A stretch of DNA of 64,000 bases, taken from assembly GCA_045589355.1 (NCBI GenBank), contig JAZNOW010000069.1, positions 1-64,000 on the forward strand, read 5' to 3'. Shown here in pieces: positions 41,874 to 50,120 of this stretch. This stretch comes from RUG563 sp045589355 (GTDB lineage Bacteria > Bacillota > Clostridia > Christensenellales > Aristaeellaceae). Position 1 is the first letter of the stretch; the number at the start of each line of letters is the position of its first letter. The position numbers and the translations under genes are program-made. The notes below the pieces were generated by a model. It was given only the letters and a program-made list of their open reading frames with translations, searched no databases and was not told where the DNA came from.

Positions 41874-42881
41874 GTGTCTGAACAGCCCATCATTCAGATC
41901 AAGGATCTGAAAAAAATCTACACCGTGCCCGGCGGCGAAGTGGTGGCCTTAAACGGCATCAACCTCTCCATCGACCGGGGGCAGATTTACGGCATCATCG
42001 GCATGTGCGGTGCCGGCAAATCCACCCTGATCCGCTGCATGAACAAACTGGATACCCCCACCGAAGGCCAGGTGTACATTGGCGGCAAAAATGTGCTCAC
42101 CATGAGCAAAAAGGAACTTCTGCAAACCCGCCGGCGCACCGCCATGATCTTCCAGCAGTTTAACCTGCTCATGCAAAAAACGGTGGCCCGCAACGTGCGC
42201 TACCCGCTGGAAATTGCCGGCGTCAGCGAAGAAAAGGCCAACAAGCGGGTGATGGAGTTGCTCCGCATCGTGGGGCTGGAAGAAAAGGCCAACGCCTTCC
42301 CCGCCCAGCTTTCCGGCGGCCAGAAACAGCGCGTGGCCATTGCCCGTGCCCTGGCCAGCGACCCGGATGTGCTGCTTTGCGACGAAGCCACCTCCGCCCT
42401 GGACCCCATGACCACCCAGGCTATTCTGGCGCTTTTGCAAAAGATCAACCAGGAAATGGGCATCACCGTGGTGCTCATCACCCACGAAATGGCGGTTATC
42501 CGCCAGATCTGCACCCGGGTGGCCATCCTGGATGGCGGTAAACTGGTGGAAGAAGGCAGCGTGGACGACGTGTTCATGCACACCAAATCCGCCGCCGGCC
42601 GCCGCCTGTTCGGCATTCTGCCGGAGCAGGAAGAAATTCCCCAGCAGGCCGCCCTGCGCATCGTCTTTGACGCCAGTTCCGCCGGCCAGCCGGTGATCAG
42701 CAAGCTGATCAAGGAAATGGATATGGAAGTGAACATCCTGTCCGCCGATATCCGCCAGCTCAACGGCAAGTCCTTCGGGCAGATGATGATCGCCCGGCCG
42801 GAAAACCCGGTGGATGTCAAACGCGTGATGGATTATCTGCGTAACGAAGGCTTAACGGTAGAGGAGGTGCATGCATCGTGA
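41874..42881 (+). CDS. metN: methionine ABC transporter ATPase MetN
   Basis: 335-residue ATPase with the C-terminal NIL ligand-sensing domain (about 260-335: LRIVFDASSAGQPVISKLIKE, LNGKSFGQMMIARP). Walker A is GMCGAGKS at 43-50 (Cys at a position usually Ser or His), LSGGQ at 146-150, Walker B LLCDE at 167-171. It powers uptake of D/L-methionine with MetI and MetQ; the NIL domain gives feedback inhibition by methionine. GTG 41874 follows GGAAGGG. The stop overlaps the metI start by 4 bp. Confidence 0.95.
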   Translation: MSEQPIIQIKDLKKIYTVPGGEVVALNGINLSIDRGQIYGIIGMCGAGKSTLIRCMNKLDTPTEGQVYIGGKNVLTMSKKELLQTRRRTAMIFQQFNLLMQKTVARNVRYPLEIAGVSEEKANKRVMELLRIVGLEEKANAFPAQLSGGQKQRVAIARALASDPDVLLCDEATSALDPMTTQAILALLQKINQEMGITVVLITHEMAVIRQICTRVAILDGGKLVEEGSVDDVFMHTKSAAGRRLFGILPEQEEIPQQAALRIVFDASSAGQPVISKLIKEMDMEVNILSADIRQLNGKSFGQMMIARPENPVDVKRVMDYLRNEGLTVEEVHAS

Positions 42882-43543
42882 ACTGGAGCGAACTGATCCC
42901 CGATTTGCTGGAAGCGCTGAAGGTCACCCTGATCATGACCTTTTCCAGCAGCCTCATCTCCTACCTCATCGGCCTGCCCCTTGGCGTATTGCTGGTGGTC
43001 ACCCGAAAAGGCGGCATCATGCCCGCCCCCACGTTCAACACCGTGCTGGGCGTGGTGATCAACTTCCTGCGTTCCATCCCCTTCATCATCATGCTGGCCC
43101 TGCTCTTCCCTGTCACCCGTGCGGTGGTGGGCATTGCAGTAGGTGAAACCAAGGCCATTGTTTTCCCGCTGGTCATCAGCGCTTTCCCCTATGTGGCGCG
43201 AATGGTGGAAGGGTCTTTGGACGAAGTGGACCACGGCATCATTGAAGCTGCCCAGTCCATGGGCTCCACCAACTGGCAGATCATTTCCAAGGTGATGCTG
43301 CCCGAAGCCGTTCCTTCCCTCATCAACGGCGCGGCCATCTCCATCACCACCATCCTGGCCTACACCGCCATGGCAAGCGCTGCCGGCGGCGGCGGGCTGG
43401 GCTCCATGGCCATTGTGGACGGCCTGAACGTGCGGAACTACCCCGTCATGTATTCCGCCAGCCTTCTGCTTGTTGCCCTGGTGCAAATCATCACCGTCTT
43501 CGGCAGTGGCCTTACCCACCGCCTGGACCATAAAAAACGCTAA
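42878..43543 (+). CDS. metI: methionine ABC transporter permease MetI
   Basis: 221-residue membrane protein with five to six helices and the EAA loop EAAQSMGSTNWQIISKVMLPEA (about 125-146) that contacts MetN. GTG start overlaps the metN stop (GTGA). Marks such as NFLRSIPFIIMLALLFP and TAMASAAGGGGLG are typical of MetI. Confidence 0.95.
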   Translation: MNWSELIPDLLEALKVTLIMTFSSSLISYLIGLPLGVLLVVTRKGGIMPAPTFNTVLGVVINFLRSIPFIIMLALLFPVTRAVVGIAVGETKAIVFPLVISAFPYVARMVEGSLDEVDHGIIEAAQSMGSTNWQIISKVMLPEAVPSLINGAAISITTILAYTAMASAAGGGGLGSMAIVDGLNVRNYPVMYSASLLLVALVQIITVFGSGLTHRLDHKKR

Positions 43544-43561
43544 GAAAGAAAGGTGCACAAC

Positions 43562-44401
43562 ATGAAAAAGAAGAACCTGATCATCCTGGTTGCCGTCGTG
43601 CTGGTTGTCGCCGTGGCTGCCTGCCTGCTGTTCCTCAACAAGGGCGGCGAAAAGAAGAACGTCATCTCCATGATCGCCACCAAGAACCCCCATGCCGAAG
43701 TGCTGGAACTGGTGAAGGACGATCTGGCCGCCCTGGGCTATGACCTGCAGCTCACCGTGGTGACCGACTATGTGGTGGAAAACCCCGCCACCGCCGCCGG
43801 CGATGTGATGGGCAACTACTTCCAGCACATCCCCTACCTGGCCCAGTATAACGCCAGCGTTCCCGAAAACGAACAGCTGGTGGCCGTGATCGAAACCCAC
43901 TTCGAACCCATGGCTCTCTATGCCGGCACCAAGACCGACCTTGCCGCCATCACCGATGGTGACAAGATTGCCGTGCCCAACGACCCCGTGAACCGCAACC
44001 GCGCCCTGCTGCTGCTCCAGAACGCCGGCCTAATCAAGCTGCCCGAAGGCACCACTCTGGAAAGCCAGTGCACCCCCGGCGACATCGTGGAAAACCAGTA
44101 TAACCTGGACATCGTGGAACTGAACGCCGAACTGATCCCCGGCGCCCGCGCTGACGTGGCCTACGCCGTTATCAACGGCAACAACGCCACCCTGGTCAAC
44201 CTCATCCCCAACAAGGACGGCCTGTACGTGGAAGCTGCTGACAGTGAAGCTGCCAAGGCTTATGTGAACATCGTGGTTGTGAAGCCCGAAAACGCCGACG
44301 CCCAGTGGGTGAAGGACCTGCAGAAGGTTATGCACACCCAGGAAGTGTACGACCTGATCGTCAATGCCGGCTTTGCCCCCACCTTCACCGTGGCCAAGTA
44401 A
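43562..44401 (+). CDS. metQ: methionine-binding protein MetQ
   Basis: 279-residue substrate-binding protein of the NlpA/MetQ family: SMIATKNPHAEVLELVKDDLAALGYDLQL, QHIPYLAQYN, IAVPNDPVNRNRALLLLQNAGLIKL, AELIPGARADVAYAVINGN. These match the methionine-binding lobe pattern. The N-terminus has a VAAC lipobox-like sequence (Cys21), but it is followed by hydrophobic LLFLNKGG, so the protein could be a lipoprotein or stay anchored by its helix. ATG 43562 follows AAGAAAGG; it begins 18 nt after metI. Confidence 0.95.
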   Translation: MKKKNLIILVAVVLVVAVAACLLFLNKGGEKKNVISMIATKNPHAEVLELVKDDLAALGYDLQLTVVTDYVVENPATAAGDVMGNYFQHIPYLAQYNASVPENEQLVAVIETHFEPMALYAGTKTDLAAITDGDKIAVPNDPVNRNRALLLLQNAGLIKLPEGTTLESQCTPGDIVENQYNLDIVELNAELIPGARADVAYAVINGNNATLVNLIPNKDGLYVEAADSEAAKAYVNIVVVKPENADAQWVKDLQKVMHTQEVYDLIVNAGFAPTFTVAK

Positions 44402-44418
44402 ACCCTGCATAAAAAACG

Positions 44419-44450
44419 CCCTGCTCTCCGAAAGGAAAGCAGGGTTTTTT
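44419..44450 (+). terminator. metNIQ terminator
   Basis: CCCTGCT (44419-44425) / AGCAGGG (44438-44444) followed by six T. Confidence 0.95.
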
Positions 44451-44461
44451 AATTGGTTTTT

Positions 44462-45499
44462 TTACTGTTTGTCCGGTGGTGCACAATAGGCGCAGGGGGT
44501 CAGTTTTTCATAATCCGCCGTGTACAGATCGGCATAGGTGATGGCCGTCAAAGGTTCATGCTCGTCCCGGACGCCGTAGCAGGTAGCCTGGCTGTGATAG
44601 TTTTTGCCACCGTTTGCGTTGTAGTAAACAGGGGTATCTTCCGGCGTTTTAGGGACCACTCTGCCCTGCCAGTCCTCCCAGATGACGATCTTGGTGTGCT
44701 TTTTGTAGTGGTTCCAGATCCAGGTCATGTTCACGCCTTCCGGGGTGCGCTTGCGCTGCACCCGGATGCAGCCGTGGCTGGCCCGCTGGCCCAGCAGGTT
44801 TTCAAAGGATTCGTAGTTCTTGTAATCCCCGCTGCCGAGGAAAGGCACCGTGTGGATGAGATCGCCGAAGTTGAAGCGGATGCCCTTTTCGCAAGTCAGG
44901 TTATCGCTTTTGAAATCCCCCACCGCACTGACGAACAGAAACTCGCCGCTTCTGGTTTCGTTGTAGGGCTGCTTTTCATTGGGCAGGCCGGTGGAAACCT
45001 TCAGCGTGCTGAACAATTCCCCTTCCACAAACACATACAGCCGCTGGGTCAGCTTATCCACGATCAGGCCCATGTAAGGGTGCGGCTCAATCACCTTCAG
45101 CTTGTCCGTTTCCACATATCCCTGCACCAGCATGTTCCACTTTTCCGTTTTGCTGTCGTGGAAGGAGCTGGAATAGCATTCCACCTTGCTCCAGCCGTTT
45201 TCCAGCGTTTCCAGCACATGCACGCTCTGGGAAGCACAGGTGATTTCCCCCACCGCTTCCGCCTTTTTGTCCGGCTCAGCCCGCAGTATGTACTGGGTTT
45301 TCTGGTTACCGTCAATCACCGTTACGGGAGATTGCAGCATAGCCCACATTTTTTCCGTATCGGTGATGTCCATTTCCGTGGTCCAGTAGCAGTTTTCGTG
45401 GCTGCAAGCTGCACTTGCGGAAGGCGTAAACACCCCTTCCCCCAGGCCGCTTACCGGCAGCATACACAGCGCCAGCAGCATCAAAATCATTCTTTTCAT
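44462..45499 (-). CDS. secreted L,D-transpeptidase (YkuD domain)
   Basis: 345-residue exported protein (signal peptide about 1-21). An SH3-like region lies at about 65-135 (QYILRAEPDKKAEAVGEI), then the YkuD catalytic domain (about 142-280): His216 and SHGCIR with nucleophile Cys244. This forms 3-3 crosslinks or anchors proteins in peptidoglycan. The end (about 295-345) has YHSQATCYGV and LTPCAYC, a small Cys/His motif common as a C-terminal add-on in Clostridia that may bind metal. ATG 45499 follows AAGGAG at about 6 nt. Confidence 0.94.
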   Translation of the reverse strand: MKRMILMLLALCMLPVSGLGEGVFTPSASAACSHENCYWTTEMDITDTEKMWAMLQSPVTVIDGNQKTQYILRAEPDKKAEAVGEITCASQSVHVLETLENGWSKVECYSSSFHDSKTEKWNMLVQGYVETDKLKVIEPHPYMGLIVDKLTQRLYVFVEGELFSTLKVSTGLPNEKQPYNETRSGEFLFVSAVGDFKSDNLTCEKGIRFNFGDLIHTVPFLGSGDYKNYESFENLLGQRASHGCIRVQRKRTPEGVNMTWIWNHYKKHTKIVIWEDWQGRVVPKTPEDTPVYYNANGGKNYHSQATCYGVRDEHEPLTAITYADLYTADYEKLTPCAYCAPPDKQ

Positions 45500-45917
45500 T
45501 CGTTTCTCCTTATATACAGCATAGCAATAATACGAAACAGGGGCTTTCTCAGCCCCTGTACCCCTCGGCAGGGGGATTCCCCCTGCACCCATCCTGCGAT
45601 TGGCAAAGTGATCTTCCAAACAATAACCGCAAGAAGCTTAAGGATGGAAAATTGCTTTACCACGGGCACTAAAAAACATAAAAACTGCGGTGGGAAAATG
45701 GTTTTCCCACCGCTTGTTTTTCCGGATGCCATGGCATCCATCTGGCGGCAGAATGCCGCCGTGCCCGTGGGCAACGATCCGTATGTCAATTCTCAAAAAG
45801 CATCGGGAAACTGTCTGCTCAGCCAGCCGAAAAATATCCGCAGTTGGGTCCAGGGGCAATGCCCCTGGTGGGGTGAAGGGGCAACGCCCCTCCTATTCCC
45901 CCGTTCTTTCATTCTTA
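45500..45917. other. 418-bp intergenic region packed with palindromes
   Basis: No supported gene. Seven hairpins: 45538-45558 (CAGGGGCT/AGCCCCTG), 45568-45586 (GCAGGGGG/CCCCCTGC), 45687-45713 (12-bp GCGGTGGGAAAA/TTTTCCCACCGC, with T-rich flanks on both strands: likely terminator of ddl), 45724-45739 (GGATGCCATGGCATCC, perfect), 45744-45760 (GGCGGCA/TGCCGCC), 45850-45868 (CCAGGGGCA/TGCCCCTGG) and 45877-45891 (AGGGGC/GCCCCT). The GGGGC-type pairs at both ends resemble repeated intergenic elements I associate with gut Clostridia, but copy number cannot be seen here. Confidence 0.6.
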
Positions 45918-47138
45918 TCAGCCCAGCTTGCTGCCTTTGGCACCACCCAGCTTGCCGCCCTTGGCGCCGCCAAGGGTTACGCCGGAAAGAATATCGGAAG
46001 TGAAAGCAAAGTTGTTCTTGTGCTTTTCTTCATGGGCCTGCATGGCGCACTTCACCATTGCGTCGATCAGCTGGGGATATTTCAGCCCCGTTTCCGCCCA
46101 CAGGTAGAAGGCCAGGCTGCCGGGGATGGTGTTGATTTCGGTGATGTAGTAGCGGTCGCTGTGGCGGTCCAGCATATAGTCGATGCGCACAACGCCCTTG
46201 CAATCCATATCGGTAAAAATACGGCAGGAAAGCTGCTGCAGTTCTTTGGTCATATCTTCGCCAATGGGGGCAGGCACAATGCGCTTGAGGCTGGCCATGC
46301 CCTTGCTGCCGGTACCGGCCAGGTATTTTTCGGAGAAATCCAGAAAGGCGGAGCCGGTATTGGGCATTTCCAGCACACTGGCCTTCACATCCCCGTCAAA
46401 GCCCAGCACGGAGCAGTTCACTTCGATGGGCATATCCAGTCCTTCCTCCACCAGCACACGCCGGTCATAGGAGAAGGCCAGCTCCAGCGCATCTTCCAGT
46501 TCCCTGCGGTCGCCGGCACGGCTGACGCCGATGGAAGAGCCAAGGTAGGCGGGCTTGGTGAACACGGGGTAAGGCAGCGCCTTTTCCACAACGTCCATCA
46601 CAGCGTTCTTATCCTTGGCCCACTGGGTACGGGTCACGGCCACATCGGGCAGGATGGGATAGCCCATACCCCGGAAAAAGCGCTTCATGGTGATCTTATC
46701 CATGCCCACGGCAGAGGCGGTAATGCCGCTGGAAGCGTAGGGAATATCCGCCAGCTCCAGCATGCCCTGCACAGAGCCGTCTTCCCCGTGCATGCCATGC
46801 AGCACCGGGATCACTACATCCAGCCTGGCCACCACTTCTTCCTTGCCGCCGCCAAACAGGCCCTTGGGGGGCACAAAGCGGATCAGCGCGCCGCTGCCGG
46901 CGGTCATATCCAGCCGGACAGGAAGAATGCCTTTGTTGAAAGGATCAAAAGGGGTATAGGTTTTCATATCCAGCAGCGCACTGCCGGTAAACCATTCGCC
47001 CTTCTGGCTCACATAAATGGGGATCACATCGTACTTTTCGGGATCGGCATTTTTCATCAGCTGCACAGCACTGATGATGGACACTTCATGTTCACAGGTA
47101 CGGCTGCCGTAAATGACACCCAGCTGAATTTTGCTCAT
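45918..47138 (-). CDS. ddl: D-alanine--D-alanine ligase with Gly/Lys-rich tail
   Basis: 406-residue cytoplasmic ATP-grasp ligase making D-Ala-D-Ala for peptidoglycan. Marks: GVIYGSRTCEHEVSIISA (N-terminal substrate loop), LHGMHGEDGSVQGMLEL, PVFTKPAYLGSSIGVS, LVEEGLDMPIEVNCSVLG, RIDYMLD and TEINTIPGSLAFYLW. The C-terminus carries an added tail GGAKGGKLGGAKGSKLG built from two 8-residue repeats, not part of the normal fold. ATG 47138 follows GGGGAG. It starts 13 nt after the murF-like gene. A ligase for D-Ala-D-Ser or D-Ala-D-Lac is less likely but not excluded by eye. Confidence 0.93.
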   Translation of the reverse strand: MSKIQLGVIYGSRTCEHEVSIISAVQLMKNADPEKYDVIPIYVSQKGEWFTGSALLDMKTYTPFDPFNKGILPVRLDMTAGSGALIRFVPPKGLFGGGKEEVVARLDVVIPVLHGMHGEDGSVQGMLELADIPYASSGITASAVGMDKITMKRFFRGMGYPILPDVAVTRTQWAKDKNAVMDVVEKALPYPVFTKPAYLGSSIGVSRAGDRRELEDALELAFSYDRRVLVEEGLDMPIEVNCSVLGFDGDVKASVLEMPNTGSAFLDFSEKYLAGTGSKGMASLKRIVPAPIGEDMTKELQQLSCRIFTDMDCKGVVRIDYMLDRHSDRYYITEINTIPGSLAFYLWAETGLKYPQLIDAMVKCAMQAHEEKHKNNFAFTSDILSGVTLGGAKGGKLGGAKGSKLG

Positions 47139-47151
47139 TTCTTTTCTCCCC

Positions 47152-48783
47152 TCAGCCCTCGTTATAATGGTCGGGCAGGTCGTTTTCATACATCACCACG
47201 TCGCCTGCTTTCAGCATGGTTCCGTTCAGGCGGATGGCTTCGTCCAGGGAATTCACCACATGGATATTCTCCGCGGCAAAGCCCTTTTCCTTCAGCCCCT
47301 TCACGATGGGCGCCGTATGCTTTTTGCCCACCAGCACCGCAATATCCACACAATCGGCCATGTAAGCGCCGAACTCTTCGTTGTACTTTTCTTCCTCCGC
47401 GCCCAGTTCCACCATGCCGGGGGTCACAATGATGCGCCGGCCGGGGAAGGCCTTCAATACATCCAGCGCCTTCTTGGCGGAGCGGGGGTTGGTGTTGAAC
47501 GCATCGTCGATCACCGTCACGCCGCCGGCACTTTTAAGCAGCTGCAAACGATGTTCCACCGGCTGCAGGGCGGCAATGCCCCTTGCGATCTGGGCAGAGG
47601 TCAGCTTCAGATGCCGTGCAACAGCGGCAGCGGTGAGGATATTGAGAATATTATGTTCTCCCAGCATCCGGGTTTCGCAGGGGATCTTTTCCCCATCCTT
47701 GAAGCACAGCAGGAAGGAAGAACCGGTGGCGGATACCTGCACGTTTTCCGCCCACACTTCGGTTCCTTCCCTGCCCACCAGGCACTTGGGCTTTTCCGTT
47801 TTTTCGTACAGCCGGGTCACGATATCCCCGTCGTCCACAAACACTGCAAAACCGTCCCGGGGCAAGGCTTCGATCAATTCATACTTGGTTTTTTCAATGC
47901 GCTCGATGGTGCGGAAGGTATCCAGGTGCTGAGGCCCCACCGCGGTAAGAATACCAATTTCAGGATGCACCAGGCTGGAAAGCTCCTTGATTTCTCCCAC
48001 GTGCCGGGCGCCCATTTCACCAATGAACACCTGATGGGAGGGCTGCAGGCGCTCCCGGACGATCCGCGTTACCCCCATGGGGGTGTTGAAGGATGCCGGC
48101 GTGCACAGCACATTGTATTTCTGGGACAAAATGGTGTTCAGCACAAACTTGGTGCTGGTTTTGCCGTAGCTGCCGGTAATGCCGATGCGGATCAGCCCGG
48201 CGTTGGCCAGCAGTTTCTTTTCCGCATCCTTGAAATACAGGCGGAAAATCATCTTTTCCACCGGCAGCGCCAGCAACGCGGACAATGCCACCACAAAAGG
48301 CAGCAGCATGGGATACACAAACAGAAGCACCATCGTCAACGTCGAGGCAGGCGTCAGGCCGATCATCAGCCCAAGGCCAACCACCACAAAAAAGTGGATC
48401 ACATACAGCCGCTTCACCCGGGCCGTGACCACAAACGCCTTTTTGGCCGGCGCTTTCTTGGCGTTCCAGCGCATGAAAAACGCAAACACCGCCACCAGCA
48501 GGAAGGCGATCAGCGCATAAAGGGCCTGCTTTGTTTTTCCGTCTTCCACCCGGATATCACCGGCCAGGCCGATGTAGTAGGAAGAAATCAGACAGGCGGC
48601 AATGTGTACCGCCGTCAAAAGCAGCAGCGGCAAAAGCACCTTTTTCTTCTGCCGCCACAGCGTGCGGAAATAGCCCTGAAACTGATAGCTTTCCAGCTGG
48701 AAATAGTGCATCAGCTGCCGGGAAACAAGCAGCATGGCCACAGGTGCCTGCAAAGCCAGCAAAATATTCACCAGGTTATCCAT
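47152..48783 (-). CDS. MurF-like Mur ligase with N-terminal membrane domain
   Basis: 543-residue protein. Residues about 1-175 hold five or so membrane helices (segments at about 5-20, 49-70, 87-104, 127-145, 147-172). From about 197 a Mur ligase follows: ATP loop GITGSYGKTSTK (Gly204-Ser210), central domain (FIGEMGARHVGEIKELS, ILTAVGPQHLDTF, MLGEHNILNILTAAAVA) and C-terminal domain (VEHRLQLLKSAGGVTVIDDAFNTNP). It most resembles MurF, which adds D-Ala-D-Ala to the UDP-MurNAc-tripeptide, and ddl is next in the operon. Canonical MurF has no membrane part, so it may be a second, membrane-tethered MurF or a MurT-like amide ligase. Confidence 0.9.
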   Translation of the reverse strand: MDNLVNILLALQAPVAMLLVSRQLMHYFQLESYQFQGYFRTLWRQKKKVLLPLLLLTAVHIAACLISSYYIGLAGDIRVEDGKTKQALYALIAFLLVAVFAFFMRWNAKKAPAKKAFVVTARVKRLYVIHFFVVVGLGLMIGLTPASTLTMVLLFVYPMLLPFVVALSALLALPVEKMIFRLYFKDAEKKLLANAGLIRIGITGSYGKTSTKFVLNTILSQKYNVLCTPASFNTPMGVTRIVRERLQPSHQVFIGEMGARHVGEIKELSSLVHPEIGILTAVGPQHLDTFRTIERIEKTKYELIEALPRDGFAVFVDDGDIVTRLYEKTEKPKCLVGREGTEVWAENVQVSATGSSFLLCFKDGEKIPCETRMLGEHNILNILTAAAVARHLKLTSAQIARGIAALQPVEHRLQLLKSAGGVTVIDDAFNTNPRSAKKALDVLKAFPGRRIIVTPGMVELGAEEEKYNEEFGAYMADCVDIAVLVGKKHTAPIVKGLKEKGFAAENIHVVNSLDEAIRLNGTMLKAGDVVMYENDLPDHYNEG

Positions 48784-48799
48784 AACCGGTCTTCCTCTC

Positions 48800-49567
48800 T
48801 CACAAAAATGCCCGTACGATTTTTACGAAACGGGGCCACTGGCGAAGGTATGCGAAATGATCATCATTTTCAAACACCACAAGGCCCGCATCCCGCATTT
48901 CTTTTTCCATCTTCTGGCCCATCCACAGGGGCGTATCCTGGTCCTTTTCCCCCCAGATGAGCAGGGCGGACGCCTGAATACGGGGAAGCAGCGGCGCCAA
49001 ATCTTCGCTGATCACCTTCACAAACGTTTGCCGCATTTGGGCATCCAGCGCATTATAGTCGGCAGAGCCATACTTTTTCCGCAGCTTTTCCATGGCCTTT
49101 TCCGCCAAGGCGCCAATCAGCGGCACCTTTGCCATGCCCTGCAAAAGCTGCTTTTTCTTCTGGAAAGCCCGGCTCCGCTTTTTCTGTTCTTCCGTCTGGG
49201 GCTTTTTCAGGCCGGCACAGCCTGTCAGCACCACTTTTTCCACCATCTCCGGCTTGTTCGCCGCCAGATGCAGCGTAACCCGGCCGCCGAAGGAATGGGC
49301 AATGATGCAGCATTTTTTGATCTCCAGCTGCTGCAAAACCTCCTCCACGCACCGGGCATAGTCCCCCACACCCCAGGGCTGCGGAGGCCGGCCGCTTTTG
49401 CCATGGCCGGGAAAATCGATCACCGTCAGGCGGAAATCGCTTTGCAAATCGCTGATGATGGGCCTGAAGTGCTCCGTAGTGCAGCCCCAGCCGTGGAGCA
49501 GCAGCACGTCCCTGCCCTCACCCGTCTGTTCGCAGTACACCTGTGCACCGTTTGCCGTCAGCATCAT
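48800..49567 (-). CDS. alpha/beta hydrolase
   Basis: 255-residue cytoplasmic alpha/beta-fold hydrolase: LLHGWGCTTEHF (oxyanion loop), DFPGHGKSGRP, nucleophile elbow AHSFGG (Ser92), the acid Asp in GEKDQDTP and the late His in DDHFAYL. A Lys/Arg/Gln-rich lid at about 115-155. Esterase or lipase activity is likely, with unknown substrate. ATG 49567 follows AGGAGG. It lies 16 nt upstream of the murF-like gene, in the same operon, hinting at a cell-envelope substrate (inference). Confidence 0.88.
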   Translation of the reverse strand: MMLTANGAQVYCEQTGEGRDVLLLHGWGCTTEHFRPIISDLQSDFRLTVIDFPGHGKSGRPPQPWGVGDYARCVEEVLQQLEIKKCCIIAHSFGGRVTLHLAANKPEMVEKVVLTGCAGLKKPQTEEQKKRSRAFQKKKQLLQGMAKVPLIGALAEKAMEKLRKKYGSADYNALDAQMRQTFVKVISEDLAPLLPRIQASALLIWGEKDQDTPLWMGQKMEKEMRDAGLVVFENDDHFAYLRQWPRFVKIVRAFL

Positions 49568-49637
49568 TGGTTTCCGGCCTCCTTTCATGGCAGTTTCAGC
49601 CATTGTTAGTATATGTCTTTTTGCCCGGGGCATGCGT

Positions 49638-50090
49638 TCAGGTAATATGCCAGATATAGCGGCATTTATAAGGCGCCCCCGCACAGATGGCCCGATATTC
49701 CGCAGGAACGGGCACAATGCTTTCCAGCGTGCAGCCAAGGCGCTCCGCCGTTTTGCGGGAAGGGGTATTTTCCACATTGGTGGTGATCACCAGGGAATGG
49801 ATGCCCAGCCTTCTGATCAGGGGCAGCATCATCCTGCATGCCCTTTCCGCCAGGTGCCTTCCCCGGTATTCCTTCTCCACCCGGTAACCGATGTGGCCCA
49901 GGTAATACAGCCCGCCGCTTTCCCCCAGGCGCAGGCTCACATAGCCCATGTAATGCCGGGTTTTTGCCTTGTACATATAGAACGTGAACCCGTCCACAAT
50001 GCCGCAAACGGCATCGGATACATCCTCGTTGGATAAAACCAGGTCCACTTCCCCGTCGGTAAACATGGGTTTCTTGCCAAACCAGCGCAT
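49638..50090 (-). CDS. GNAT family N-acetyltransferase
   Basis: 150-residue acetyltransferase: YLGHIGYRVEKEYRGRHLAERACRM contains the R/Q-x-x-G-x-G/A acetyl-CoA loop variant (RGRHLA), followed by LVITTNVENTPSRKTAERLGC, the standard helix and strand. The acceptor is unknown. The ribosome site is weak (AAAGGA 14 nt before ATG 50090). It follows ftsY by 30 nt and may be co-transcribed. Confidence 0.87.
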   Translation of the reverse strand: MRWFGKKPMFTDGEVDLVLSNEDVSDAVCGIVDGFTFYMYKAKTRHYMGYVSLRLGESGGLYYLGHIGYRVEKEYRGRHLAERACRMMLPLIRRLGIHSLVITTNVENTPSRKTAERLGCTLESIVPVPAEYRAICAGAPYKCRYIWHIT

Positions 50091-50120
50091 GGATTTTTCT
50101 TTACTTCCTTTACTTATGAA

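Noticed and set aside
45496..45859. Small minus-strand frames of 73-97 codons between ddl and the L,D-transpeptidase
   Set aside because: They run through the palindromes, have no SD and no recognisable product. A remnant of an old gene cannot be excluded but cannot be supported.
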